Source of the DNA: Acidiferrimicrobium sp. IK
GTDB taxonomy: Bacteria > Actinomycetota > Acidimicrobiia > Acidimicrobiales > Palsa-688
Length of the DNA stretch: 64,000 bases
NCBI RefSeq assembly: GCF_025499425.1
Contig: NZ_JAIMCB010000001.1
Span: 589,780-653,779 of the forward strand
Direction of reading: 5' to 3'
The notes under the pieces were generated by a model. It did no database searches. It was not told where the DNA came from and was given only the letters and a program-made list of their open reading frames with translations. Positions 16,950-25,447 of the stretch are shown here, in pieces (position 1 is the first letter of the stretch; the number at the start of each line of letters is the position of its first letter). The position numbers were made by a program, and so were the translations under genes.

Positions 16950-17873
16950 GTGGCCCCGCCTTTCGCGCTTTGCTCCCCGGAGGTGACCGCGGCGTTGGCC
17001 GACGGCGCCCCGGTCGTCGCCCTCGAGTCGACCATCATCACCCACGGCCTGCCGCAACCCCGCAACCTGGAGGTCGCCGCCGAGCTGGAGGCGATCGTCC
17101 GCGCCGGCGGGGCGTGCCCGGCCACGGTGGCGGTCCTAGACGGCGTCGCCCGGGTCGGGCTGAGCGAAGCGGAGCTGGAGCGCATCGCCAGCGTCCCGGT
17201 GCGCAAAGCCGGTCTCCGGGACCTGGCCGTGCTCGGCGCGCTCGGCGGAGACGGCGGCACGACGGTGTCGGCGACCGCGTTCTTGGCGGCCCGGGCCGGG
17301 GTGCGGGTGTTCGGCACCGGGGGGCTGGGAGGCGTCCACCGCGGCTGGGTCGACACCTGGGACGAGTCGGCGGACCTCGCGGCGCTGGCCTCGACGCGCA
17401 TCACCGTCGTGTCGGCGGGGGTGAAGTCGATCCTCGACATCGCCGCCACCCTCCAGCGCCTGGAGACCCTCAACGTGACCGTCCTCGGATACCGCAGTGC
17501 GACCTTCCCCGGCTTCTACCTCTCCAGCTCCGGTCACCCCGTCGACTGGACCGTCGACACCCCCGAGCAGGTCGCCGATGTGATGGCCGCCCAAGACGCC
17601 CTCGGTGTGCCCCCCTCGGCGATCCTGGTCGCCAACCCGGTGGCCCCCGAAGCCCAACTGGAGCAGGGCCTGCACGACCGGGTCCTCGAGGAGGCGCTCG
17701 CCGCGGCGGCGGCGCAGGGGATCAGCGGGCAGCGCCTCACCCCGTTCCTGTTGCAGCAGATGCTCGAGGGGACCGGCGGCGCTTCGCTCGAGGCCAACCT
17801 GGCCGCGGTGCGCGGCAACGTGGCGCTCGCCGCGCAGATCGCGGTCGCCTGGCAGGGGGCCAGCGGCGGGTGA
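16950..17873 (+). CDS. psuG: Pseudouridine-5'-phosphate glycosidase
   Basis: The 307-residue product, close to the family length, splits pseudouridine 5'-phosphate to uracil and ribose 5-phosphate. Visible motifs are VALESTIITHGLPQPRN with the catalytic glutamate, GDGGTTVSATAFLAARAG, VFGTGGLGGVHRG and VVSAGVKSILD with the Schiff-base lysine. Near the end come ILVANPVAPEAQL and QRLTPFLLQQMLEGTGG. The start is a GTG. Its TGA overlaps the GTG of the next gene. With the nucleoside hydrolase and PfkB kinase it makes a nucleoside salvage and breakdown operon. Confidence 0.95.
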   Translation: MAPPFALCSPEVTAALADGAPVVALESTIITHGLPQPRNLEVAAELEAIVRAGGACPATVAVLDGVARVGLSEAELERIASVPVRKAGLRDLAVLGALGGDGGTTVSATAFLAARAGVRVFGTGGLGGVHRGWVDTWDESADLAALASTRITVVSAGVKSILDIAATLQRLETLNVTVLGYRSATFPGFYLSSSGHPVDWTVDTPEQVADVMAAQDALGVPPSAILVANPVAPEAQLEQGLHDRVLEEALAAAAAQGISGQRLTPFLLQQMLEGTGGASLEANLAAVRGNVALAAQIAVAWQGASGG

Positions 17874-18808
17874 CCGCCAGGCAGATCATCCTCGACTGCG
17901 ACCCCGGCCACGACGACGCCGTCGCCATCTTGTTCGCGGCCGGTCATCCTGGAGTCGATCTGGTCGGCATCACCACCGTGGCGGGCAACCAGACCCTGGA
18001 TCGCACCACCCACAACGCGTGCGTCGTGTGCAGCGTCGGAGGCATCGAGGTGCCGGTCCACGCCGGCGCGGCCAGGCCGCTGCTGCGCCCGCTGCGGACC
18101 GCCGCGGAGATCCACGGCGAGTCCGGTCTGGACGGCCCGGCGCCGATCGAGCCGGCCGTCGCCCCTCGCGCCGGCCACGCGGTGGACTGGATCATCGACA
18201 CGGTCCTCGCCGCGCCCGGCGACGTGTCGCTGGTCGCGGTCGGGCCGCTCACCAACCTGGCCATGGCCCTGCGTCGGGAGCCGGCCGTCGCCGAGGCCGT
18301 CAGGGAGGTGGTGATCATGGGCGGCTCCTACACCCGGGGCAACACCACCCCGGCCGCGGAGTTCAACATCCTGGTCGACCCCGAGGCCGCGTCGATCGTG
18401 TTCGAGGCGCCGTGGCCGGTGACCATGGTCGGCCTCGACGTGACCCACCAGGCTCTGTGCACCCCGGAGGTGCAGCGCGGCTTCGCCGAGATGGGCACGC
18501 CCGCCGGCGACTTCATCGACGGGCTGATGCGGTTCTTCCGGGGCAATTACGCCGGCGTCACCGGCATGGCCGACCCGCCGGTGCACGACCCTTGCGCGGT
18601 GGCGGTCCTGGCCGACCCCGACACCGTCGAGGTGGTGCCCGCTACGGTCCAGGTCGAGACCTCCGGGGCTTTCACCAGCGGCATGACCGTCGTCGACTTC
18701 AAGGCGCCGGCCGGGTCCCGTCACCGCGTCGCGACCGGCCTCGACGCCCCCCGCTTCTGGGCCGCGGTCCACGCCGCGGTGGCCGCCCTTCCGGCGCCGC
18801 TTTCGTGA
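17870..18808 (+). CDS. Inosine-uridine-type nucleoside hydrolase
   Basis: The 312-residue product starts at the GTG inside GTGA, overlapping the psuG stop. Hallmarks are IILDCDPGHDDAVAILFAA, the calcium-binding aspartate motif, then GITTVAGNQTLDRTTHNA, SLVAVGPLTNLAMALRR, VVIMGGSYTRGNTTPAAEFN and a late VHDPCAVAVLADPD. These enzymes cleave N-glycosidic bonds of ribonucleosides to base and ribose. The exact base preference cannot be read. It is coupled to a PfkB kinase that may phosphorylate ribose or pseudouridine. Confidence 0.93.
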   Translation: MTARQIILDCDPGHDDAVAILFAAGHPGVDLVGITTVAGNQTLDRTTHNACVVCSVGGIEVPVHAGAARPLLRPLRTAAEIHGESGLDGPAPIEPAVAPRAGHAVDWIIDTVLAAPGDVSLVAVGPLTNLAMALRREPAVAEAVREVVIMGGSYTRGNTTPAAEFNILVDPEAASIVFEAPWPVTMVGLDVTHQALCTPEVQRGFAEMGTPAGDFIDGLMRFFRGNYAGVTGMADPPVHDPCAVAVLADPDTVEVVPATVQVETSGAFTSGMTVVDFKAPAGSRHRVATGLDAPRFWAAVHAAVAALPAPLS

Positions 18809-19614
18809 TCGTCGCCTACGGCGACGCGCTCGTCGACGTGATCGTCGAGCTGCACCAGCCGCTGGCCCACGACGACGACGTGCCGGCCACCACGACCATG
18901 ACGCCGGGCGGTCAGGGCGCCAACGTCGCGGCGTGGGTGGCGGCGCTCGGCGGCCAGGCCAGCGTCGTCACCCGCCTCGGCGACGACGCCAACGGGGCGT
19001 GGCTGCGGCGGGACCTGGAGGGGCGCGGGGTGACGGTCCACTCGCCGCGCCGGCCGGGACGGACCGGCACGGTGGTGTCGCTGGTCGGCGCCGACGGGTC
19101 CCGGACGATGGCGTCGGACCGGGGCGACTCGGCGGACCTGAACGTCTCGGACCTGTCGCCGGGATGGTTCGCCGGCGCCGAGTGGCTGCACCTGTCGGGG
19201 TACGCGCTGCTGGGCCCGGCGCCGGCCGCGGCGCTGCGGGCGTCGGAGATGGCCCGAGACGCCCGGGCGCGCATCAGCGTCGACTTGTCCTCAGCGACGC
19301 TCGTCGCCGCCCTCGGGCGGGCGGAGGTGGCCCGCCGGCTGGCCGCGGCGGGCGCCACCGCGGTGTTCGCGAACGAGCTGGAGGCCGCCGCGGCGGGCGC
19401 GGTCGACGCCGAGATCCTGGTGATCAAACGAGGAGCGGGGGGCGCCGAGCTGCGCGTCGGGCGGCTGCGCACCCAGCTGCACGTCGCCGAGGTCGTCGCC
19501 GCCCGGGACGTGACCGGCGCCGGGGACGCGTTCGCCGCCGGATGGCTGGTCGGCGGCGTCGAGATGGCCCTCGAGGCGGCCCGCCGAAGCGTGGCTGCGG
19601 TCGGCGCCCGCTGA
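18805..19614 (+). CDS. PfkB-family carbohydrate/nucleoside kinase (candidate pseudouridine kinase)
   Basis: The 269-residue product starts at the GTG overlapping the preceding stop. It opens with VAYGDALVDVIVEL and has TPGGQGANVAAWVAALGG, the PfkB substrate-side motif. The anion-hole motif ARDVTGAGDAFAAGWLVGG with catalytic aspartate lies near residue 240. In other bacteria PsuG works with a PfkB pseudouridine kinase (PsuK), so this is a good candidate. Ribokinase or another sugar kinase is the alternative, given the intervening nucleoside hydrolase. Confidence 0.85.
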   Translation: MIVAYGDALVDVIVELHQPLAHDDDVPATTTMTPGGQGANVAAWVAALGGQASVVTRLGDDANGAWLRRDLEGRGVTVHSPRRPGRTGTVVSLVGADGSRTMASDRGDSADLNVSDLSPGWFAGAEWLHLSGYALLGPAPAAALRASEMARDARARISVDLSSATLVAALGRAEVARRLAAAGATAVFANELEAAAAGAVDAEILVIKRGAGGAELRVGRLRTQLHVAEVVAARDVTGAGDAFAAGWLVGGVEMALEAARRSVAAVGAR

Positions 19615-19620
19615 CCGACC

Positions 19621-19660
19621 GCAACCGGCCGCAGCCGGCCGCAGCCGGCCGCAGCCGGCC
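19621..19660. repeat. Four tandem copies of a 10-bp unit
   Basis: GCAGCCGGCC is repeated four times, the first copy with one change (GCAACCGGCC), directly after the kinase stop codon. Each unit contains the palindrome GGCC. It lies between convergent genes, with no clear function. Confidence 0.9.
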
Positions 19661-19668
19661 GCCCGGTG

Positions 19669-20649
19669 TCAGGCCGTCTCGGCCAGCCCGCCGTCGTCTT
19701 CGCCGTCGCCGGTCGCGACCGTGCTCATACGCCAGCGGGCGCCGCGCCCGATGACCTCGTCGCAGGACTCGCTCAGCGCGGCGATGAACTGATCGGCCTG
19801 GCGGGTCACCGCGAAGTGGTCACCGCTGACGGGGTGGAGCACCGCGGAAGGGATGTGGTCGGCCAGCTTGATCTGGCGGCGTAGCGGCACCAGCTGATCG
19901 TGCTCGGTGGCGATCACCGCCACCGGCACGTCGACGCCGTCGATCCAGCCTCTGGAGCTGAACGACCCCACCGCCAGGGCCGCCTCGCACACCAGGCGGG
20001 GATCGTGGCGCGACAGCTCCACCGCCGACCAGCGGCGCAGCTCGCGGGTCGCGAACCCGCCGGCCATCGCCCGCGCCACCGCCTGCCACCCCTTCATCCG
20101 CAGCGGCCTGGGCACCCCATGGAGGCCCAGGTTGAGGGTCCCGACCCCGAGGAACAGGAGCCGGTCGTCGAGGCGACCCCGAAAGTCCCGGCTGGTCGCG
20201 CACAGCACCATCGCCGACACCCGGCTGCGATGGCGGTGCCACACCAGCTGAGCGATCGGGCCGCCCATCGAGTACCCGACCGGGATGAACTGGTCGATGC
20301 CGAGGACGTCGGCGAGGGCCACCACGTCATCCGCGCAGTCGGCCAGGCGGAAGTGGGCGCAGCGGATCCCCTGCCCGTGACCGCGGTGGTCCAGGGCGAT
20401 CACCCGGTAGCGGTCGCCGAGCGCGCCGAACGCGCCGGCCCAGTTGGTCCCGCCGGTGGCGCTCAGCCCGTGCAGCAGGATCAGCACCGGCGCCCCGGGC
20501 GGCCCGGGGATCTCCCGCACGAAGGTCCGGCCCCGGCCGGGGAGCTCGACGAAGCGGCCCTCGGGGACGCCGAGCGCCGCCAGGTCGGGGTAGAGGTCGC
20601 CCTCTTTGGCGTTGCCGGCACTGGGTCGTTGACTCACGACCATCCTCAT
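19669..20649 (-). CDS. Alpha/beta-hydrolase fold protein
   Basis: The 326-residue product has LILLHGLSATGGTNWAGAF (oxyanion region), VIALDHRGHGQG, the nucleophile elbow PVGYSMGGPIAQLVW and a late SGDHFAVT histidine. VIATEHDQLVPL provides the likely acid. The substrate is unknown; related proteins are annotated as esterases or lipases. It faces away from the tRNA-secE unit. Confidence 0.85.
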   Translation of the reverse strand: MRMVVSQRPSAGNAKEGDLYPDLAALGVPEGRFVELPGRGRTFVREIPGPPGAPVLILLHGLSATGGTNWAGAFGALGDRYRVIALDHRGHGQGIRCAHFRLADCADDVVALADVLGIDQFIPVGYSMGGPIAQLVWHRHRSRVSAMVLCATSRDFRGRLDDRLLFLGVGTLNLGLHGVPRPLRMKGWQAVARAMAGGFATRELRRWSAVELSRHDPRLVCEAALAVGSFSSRGWIDGVDVPVAVIATEHDQLVPLRRQIKLADHIPSAVLHPVSGDHFAVTRQADQFIAALSESCDEVIGRGARWRMSTVATGDGEDDGGLAETA

Positions 20650-20800
20650 ACCCCCCCGGGAGCGTCACTACTTGCCGGGCTACCCTACTGTCGGTCGCCG
20701 GAGGGTGGTTTGGACCCGCCTGGCGGCGGGCGAGGGGGCGCAGACCGGTCCGAGGGGCACCGGTGCTATCCTCGGCACCCGGATGTACACCCCTCCGCCG

Positions 20801-20873
20801 AGGGCAGTAGCTCAATTGGTAGAGCACCGGTCTCCAAAACCGGCGGTTGGGGGTTCGAGTCCCTCCTGCCCTG
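20801..20873 (+). tRNA. tRNA-Trp (CCA)
   Basis: The cloverleaf is complete. The 7-bp acceptor pairs AGGGCAG with CTGCCCT, followed by discriminator G. The D arm is GCTCAATTGGTAGAGC. The anticodon stem CCGGT/ACCGG encloses loop CTCCAAA with anticodon CCA. The T loop is TTCGAGT. CCA is not encoded at the 3' end. A tRNA-Trp just before secE-nusG is the common actinobacterial order. Confidence 0.97.
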
Positions 20874-20913
20874 CCCAGAGGACTCCCGTGGGAAGGCCGC
20901 ACCTGACGTGAGC

Positions 20914-21228
20914 ATGAACCGACAACAGAGACGCTCAGCGCAACGCAGCGGGCAGGGGAGCGAGGACACCTCCGTCGCGCCCGTTCCCGCCGAGGACGTC
21001 TCCGAGGTCCGGCCCAGGGCTGCGCAGGCGGTCACCGGCCGTCGCCGGACCACCCCACGCCAGTTCCTCCACGAAGTCAACGTCGAGATGCGCAAGGTCG
21101 CCTGGCCGACCCGCTCCGAGACGATCAACTACTCCTCGGTCGTGCTCGTCACCTTGATCCTGGTCATGGCGCTGATCTTCGGCCTCGACACCGGCTTCTC
21201 CCAAGTCTCCCTCTACCTCTTCAAGTAG
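20914..21228 (+). CDS. secE: Preprotein translocase subunit SecE
   Basis: The 104-residue product has a long polar N-terminus and the SecE core: [20 protein letters not shown], then one membrane segment [19 protein letters not shown]. It is the essential small subunit of the SecYEG channel. The ATG at 20914 is used; a GTG two codons earlier is possible. It lies 40 nt after tRNA-Trp and 4 nt before nusG. Confidence 0.95.
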   Translation: MNRQQRRSAQRSGQGSEDTSVAPVPAEDVSEVRPRAAQAVTGRRRTTPRQFLHEVNVEMRKVAWPTRSETINYSSVVLVTLILVMALIFGLDTGFSQVSLYLFK

Positions 21229-21232
21229 GACC

Positions 21233-22018
21233 ATGGCGGATATCGACACAGACCACATCGACGACGCGCCCGAGGCGCCTGCTGAGCAGGCACCGCCGGG
21301 CGAGACCGCCGAGCCCGACGCCGCCACCGACCTGGCCGCCGAGGCCCTCGCCGGCGGCACCGACACCGACACCGACGCGACCGCCGAGGCTCCGGCCGAG
21401 GCCGAGGCCGAGGGCTCCGACGGCGACGCCTCCGAGCCCTACGTGCCCGTCGAGAGCCCCTACGACCGGCCCGGCCGGTGGTACGTGGTGCACAGCTACG
21501 CCGGCTACGAGAACAAGGTGAAGTCCAACCTCGAGAGCCGCATCGCCTCCATGAACATGGAGGAGCGGATCTTCGAGGTCGTCATCCCGATGGAAGACGT
21601 CGTCGAGTTCAAGAACGGCAAGAAGCAGGTCGTCTCGAAGAAGGTGTTCCCCGGCTACCTGCTGGTCCGCCTCGACCTCGACGACGACTCCTGGTACGTC
21701 GTGCGCAACACGCCGGGCGTCACCGGTTTCGTCGGGCTCGGCGCCAACCCCACCCCGCTGTCTCGGCGGGAGGTCGAAAACATCCTGCAGGTCAAGCCCG
21801 ACGAGGCGGACACCGGCGACGGGAAGGGCAAGAAGAGCCGGCCCCGGCTGGAGTACGAGCTCGGCGAGTCGGTCCGGGTGCGCGAAGGGCCCTTCGCCGA
21901 CTTCAGCGGCACGATCGCCGAGATCAACGAGGACCAGCTCAAGCTCAAGGTCCTGGTCAACATTTTCGGACGGGAGACTCCCGTCGAGTTGGACTTCGCC
22001 CAAGTGGCGAAGCTGTAA
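21233..22018 (+). CDS. nusG: Transcription termination/antitermination factor NusG
   Basis: The 261-residue product has an acidic, alanine-rich extension in residues 1-75, common in actinobacteria. The NGN domain follows from about residue 82 ([20 protein letters not shown]), then [14 protein letters not shown] and [12 protein letters not shown]. The KOW domain is at about 205-255 ([18 protein letters not shown]). It binds RNA polymerase and links it to ribosomes and Rho. It sits between secE and rplK, the standard order. Confidence 0.97.
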   Translation: MADIDTDHIDDAPEAPAEQAPPGETAEPDAATDLAAEALAGGTDTDTDATAEAPAEAEAEGSDGDASEPYVPVESPYDRPGRWYVVHSYAGYENKVKSNLESRIASMNMEERIFEVVIPMEDVVEFKNGKKQVVSKKVFPGYLLVRLDLDDDSWYVVRNTPGVTGFVGLGANPTPLSRREVENILQVKPDEADTGDGKGKKSRPRLEYELGESVRVREGPFADFSGTIAEINEDQLKLKVLVNIFGRETPVELDFAQVAKL

Positions 22019-22036
22019 GAGGAGCTCCCGAACGTA

Positions 22037-22462
22037 ATGGCCAAGCGCCGCGTCGTAACCATCGTCAAGATCCAGCTGCCCGCGGGCAAGGCCACGCCTG
22101 CCCCGCCGGTCGGTACCGCCCTCGGGCCTCACGGCGTGCAGACGATGGATTTCGTCAAGCAGTACAACGCCGCGACGGAGGACAAGGCCGGTCAGGTCAT
22201 CCCCGTCGAGATCACCATCTACGAGGACCGGACCTTCACCTTCGTCCTGAAGACCCCTCCCACCCCGGTCCTGATCCGTCAGGCCGCCGGCTTGGAGAAG
22301 GGCGCGGCGACGACCGGCAAGCAGACCGTCGGCAAGATCACCGACGAGCAGCTCACCGAGATCGCGCAGATCAAGATGCCCGACCTCAACGCCAACGACA
22401 TCGAGGCCGCCAAGCTTCAGGTGGCCGGCACCGCCCGGTCGATGGGCGTGACCGTCGGGTAG
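22037..22462 (+). CDS. rplK: 50S ribosomal protein L11
   Basis: The 141-residue product matches L11 end to end: [20 protein letters not shown], the proline-rich hinge, and the C-terminal rRNA-binding domain with [19 protein letters not shown] and [15 protein letters not shown] precedes the start. In almost all bacteria rplA follows immediately. Here a perfect hairpin and about 34 kb of other genes follow. Confidence 0.98.
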   Translation: MAKRRVVTIVKIQLPAGKATPAPPVGTALGPHGVQTMDFVKQYNAATEDKAGQVIPVEITIYEDRTFTFVLKTPPTPVLIRQAAGLEKGAATTGKQTVGKITDEQLTEIAQIKMPDLNANDIEAAKLQVAGTARSMGVTVG

Positions 22463-22491
22463 CTCCCGTCTCACAGGCGCAGACGTTTTGA

Positions 22492-22517
22492 GAGGACCGT
22501 GCCCCGGCACGGTCCTC
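22492..22517 (+). terminator. Terminator-like hairpin after rplK
   Basis: Two 12-nt arms, GAGGACCGTGCC and GGCACGGTCCTC, pair perfectly around CC, 30 nt after the rplK stop. There is no immediate U-tract; a short T run occurs about 20 nt later. It would end the secE-nusG-rplK transcript before the convergent helicase gene. Confidence 0.8.
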
Positions 22518-22552
22518 GCCGCGTCGCCCCGGCTGCTTTTGGATAACGGCGG

Positions 22553-24628
22553 TCACGGGCGGCGCCACAGCACGAACGGCAGCACCGGCCCGCTGCCCGC
22601 GGCGCGTAGCGCCTCGGCGACCACGGTCATGGTCCACCCCGAGTTCCAGGTGTCGTCCACCACCAGCACCGGGCCGGGCCCGAAGCCGGTCACGTCGTCG
22701 AGCGCGAACGCGTCGAGGACGTTGGCGGCCTGACGCCCCGAGTTGGCCATCGACGACTGAGGCGGTCGCTCGGCCACCCGCCGGAGCACCCCGGCGAGGT
22801 TCAGCCGTCCCAGGCCGGCCAGGTGGGAGGCGACCGCCTCCGCCAGCCCGGGGCGGCCGGCGGAGGGCACCCACGTCACCCACGTCGGGCGGGCGGCCCA
22901 CCGCCAGCGGCGCAGGACCGCGACGCAGCCGGCCAGGACCGCAGGGTCGACCGGCCGGTCCGGGTGGGCGAACACCTCCTGCAGCGCAGGCGCCCACCCC
23001 GGGTCGTTGCCGAACGCCAACGCCCGGCCGGTGTCGGGCTGCGCGCCCGGCGCGATCCGCCCCTTGCGGCCCCGCAACCCCGAAGGCCACATCTTGCGGG
23101 GCTCGAGGACGACCTCGCCCGAGCGGAGGTGGGCCAACGCCCGCTCTACCAGCGCCGGGTCGAGGACCCGGGGCGGGCGGGGCGCGCAGTTGTCGCAGTG
23201 CCCGCAAGGCCCCGAGCCGGTGTCGTCGAGGCTGTCGCGCAGGAACTGCATCCGGCAGCCGCCGCTCGACGCGTAGGCGACCATGGCGTCGGCCTCGGCC
23301 CGCCGCGCGGCGCGGACCCGATCGATGCGCGAATGGTCGTAGGCCCACGGCCGGCCGGTGGACATCCAGCCGTCGGAGGACCGCCACAGCGCGCCTTCCA
23401 CGTCGAGGACCTTGAGCATCGCCTCGATCCGGCTGCGGCGCAGGTTGACGACCTGCTCGAGCGCCGGCACCGAGATCGGCCCGCGGGCCGCGACGGTTTC
23501 CAGCACCGCCTCCACCATCGGAGCCGGCGGGAACGCGGTCGACTCGGACCACGTCCAGATGTCCCGGTCCTGCCCGGCGGGCAGCAGCGTCGCCGCGGCC
23601 CGCTCGATCGCCCGCCCGGCTCGTCCTACCTGCTGGTAGTAGCCGATCGGGCTGTTGGGCGACCCGAGGTGGACGACGAAGCCGAGGTCCGGTTTGTCGT
23701 AGCCCATCCCGAGGGCGGTGGTGGCCACCACCGCCTTCAGCCGGTTGTCGCGCAGGTCCTCCTCGATGCGGGCCCGGTCTTCGGGGTCGGCCTCGCCGCT
23801 GTAGGCCGCCACCGCCAGACCCTCCGAAGCCAAGAACTCCGCCACCCGCCCGACCTCGGCGACGGTCAGGCAGTAGACGATCCCCGACCCGCGGCTCTCC
23901 GCCACCTCGGCCGCCACCCACGCCAGGCGCTCCGCGCCGGTGGCCAGGTGGACCACCGCCAAATCCAGGGAGTCCCGTCCGAGCTCGCCGCGCAGGGTCA
24001 GCGTGTCGGTGCCGAGCTGGGCGGCGATGTCGGCGGTCACCCTGGCGTTGGCGGTGGCGGTGGTGGCCAGGACCGCCACCGAGCGGTCCAGCCCGGCGAT
24101 CAGCTCCCCGAGACGGCGGTAGTCGGGCCGGAAGTCGTGGCCCCACTCCGAGATGGCGTGGGCCTCGTCGACCACCAGCGTCCCGATCCGCCGGGCCAGG
24201 TCGGGCAGCACCGCGGCCCGAAACGACGGGTTGTTGAGCCGCTCCGGTGAGATCAGCAGCACGTCGAGCTCCCCGGCGTCGAGGCGGGCGGTGACCGCGT
24301 CCCAGTCCTCGACGTTGGTGGAGTTGATGGTCGCCGCCCGCAGCCCCATCCGCTCCGCGGCGCCGACCTGGTCGCGCATCAGCGCCAGGAGGGGCGACAC
24401 GACCAGCGTCGGGCCCGCACCGGACCGCCGGCGCAGCGCGGTGGCGATCCAGTACACCGCGCTCTTGCCCCACCCGGTTCGCTGCACGACCAGCACCGGC
24501 TTGGCCCCTTCGACCAGCGCGGCGATGGCGGTCAGCTGGTCGTCGCGCAGGCGGGCGTCGGGGCCGGCCAAGACCCGGAGCAGGTCGCCGGCCGCCGTCG
24601 CGATCTCCTGCAGGGCCAGGTCCGCCAT
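22553..24628 (-). CDS. RecQ-family ATP-dependent DNA helicase with C-terminal phosphoribosyltransferase-like domain
   Basis: The 691-residue product starts at the ATG at 24628 after a GGTGGGGG run. Helicase motifs are QRTGWGKSAVYW (Walker A), VVSPLLALMRDQVGAAERMG, DEAHAISEWGHDFRPDYRRL near 151, ATTATAN, and ALGMGYDKPDLGFVVHLG followed by YYQQVGRAGR. A cysteine cluster, CRMQFLRDSLDD then GPCGHCDNC, is the RecQ zinc site. The C-terminus departs from RecQ: VLVVDDTWNSGWTMTVVAEA near residue 652 has the PRPP-binding shape of type I phosphoribosyltransferases. The frame continues far upstream but is not protein-like there. Confidence 0.9.
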   Translation of the reverse strand: MADLALQEIATAAGDLLRVLAGPDARLRDDQLTAIAALVEGAKPVLVVQRTGWGKSAVYWIATALRRRSGAGPTLVVSPLLALMRDQVGAAERMGLRAATINSTNVEDWDAVTARLDAGELDVLLISPERLNNPSFRAAVLPDLARRIGTLVVDEAHAISEWGHDFRPDYRRLGELIAGLDRSVAVLATTATANARVTADIAAQLGTDTLTLRGELGRDSLDLAVVHLATGAERLAWVAAEVAESRGSGIVYCLTVAEVGRVAEFLASEGLAVAAYSGEADPEDRARIEEDLRDNRLKAVVATTALGMGYDKPDLGFVVHLGSPNSPIGYYQQVGRAGRAIERAAATLLPAGQDRDIWTWSESTAFPPAPMVEAVLETVAARGPISVPALEQVVNLRRSRIEAMLKVLDVEGALWRSSDGWMSTGRPWAYDHSRIDRVRAARRAEADAMVAYASSGGCRMQFLRDSLDDTGSGPCGHCDNCAPRPPRVLDPALVERALAHLRSGEVVLEPRKMWPSGLRGRKGRIAPGAQPDTGRALAFGNDPGWAPALQEVFAHPDRPVDPAVLAGCVAVLRRWRWAARPTWVTWVPSAGRPGLAEAVASHLAGLGRLNLAGVLRRVAERPPQSSMANSGRQAANVLDAFALDDVTGFGPGPVLVVDDTWNSGWTMTVVAEALRAAGSGPVLPFVLWRRP

Positions 24629-24663
24629 GCCCCCACCGTGCCATACACCTGCGACCGTCGGCC

Positions 24664-25146
24664 TCACGGTGGCGGCGTGCGCCCTCCGCTCCTCCCGAGC
24701 AGCCGGTCGGTCGCGTCGTCGCCGTGACCGTCGAAGAACCGGTCCAGCACCTCCTTGAAGACGCTCTCGTCGGGCGCGGCCCGCAGGAACAGGGTCATCG
24801 ACGATCGCAGCTTCTGGGCGTCGACGGGGCCGAGGATCGCCTCCGCGCTGCGCCCCTCGACGCCGGCCACCACCGCCGCGCACTCCCGCAGGCGCGGCCC
24901 GAGGACCGGATGGTCGAGGTAGGCGCGGGCCTCGTCCAGGGAAGCGATGGCGTAGGCCCGCGACGTCGCGCTGGTCCCCAGCCCGGCGATCTGGGGGAAC
25001 ACGAACCACATCCAATGCGAACGTTTGGCGCCGCCGCGCAGCTCCGCCAGCGCCGCGTCGTAGGTGCCGTCGCGGTCTTGGGCGTCCACGAAGCGCTGCA
25101 GATTGCGCGGATCGTCGCTGCTCTCCCGCTGGTCGGCGGAGCTCAT
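24664..25146 (-). CDS. DUF1810 family protein
   Basis: The 160-residue product, read from the ATG at 25146, carries the family signature: LQRFVDAQDRDGTYDAALAE, LRGGAKRSHWMWFVFPQIAG, LGTSATSRAYAIASLDEARA and HPVLGPRLREC. DUF1810 proteins are calpastatin-like in some annotations, and their function is not established. It lies 35 nt upstream of the helicase gene on the same strand. Confidence 0.9.
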   Translation of the reverse strand: MSSADQRESSDDPRNLQRFVDAQDRDGTYDAALAELRGGAKRSHWMWFVFPQIAGLGTSATSRAYAIASLDEARAYLDHPVLGPRLRECAAVVAGVEGRSAEAILGPVDAQKLRSSMTLFLRAAPDESVFKEVLDRFFDGHGDDATDRLLGRSGGRTPPP

Positions 25147-25447
25147 TGGACCGCCCTGCGTCCGCCGGTATGGGCCGTCGGCGCTGCCGCGCCCGCTGCG
25201 GTCGGCGGGCAACGGAGCGCAGGGATGTTCGAGGAGCCGAACATGACCGCGAAGTTAGCGACCATCTCGGTATACATGCGCCCGTCTCCGGCACCGGCAC
25301 GCTGAGCGCAGCTCACCGGTCACGCGGCGGACGGGCGCTTCGTATCCGTGGGGCCTTTCGCCGCCTACCCCTTTGGCGCCGGAACCAAGTCGACGGTAGT
25401 GTCAAGTCGATGCCGGCGCACGGCCGGGTCGGGGGGGGGAGACGGTC

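Noticed and set aside
15410..17473. 687-codon minus-strand frame
   Set aside because: It crosses the Rieske gene, the MetF-like gene and psuG in the wrong frame; all three have clear motifs in other frames.
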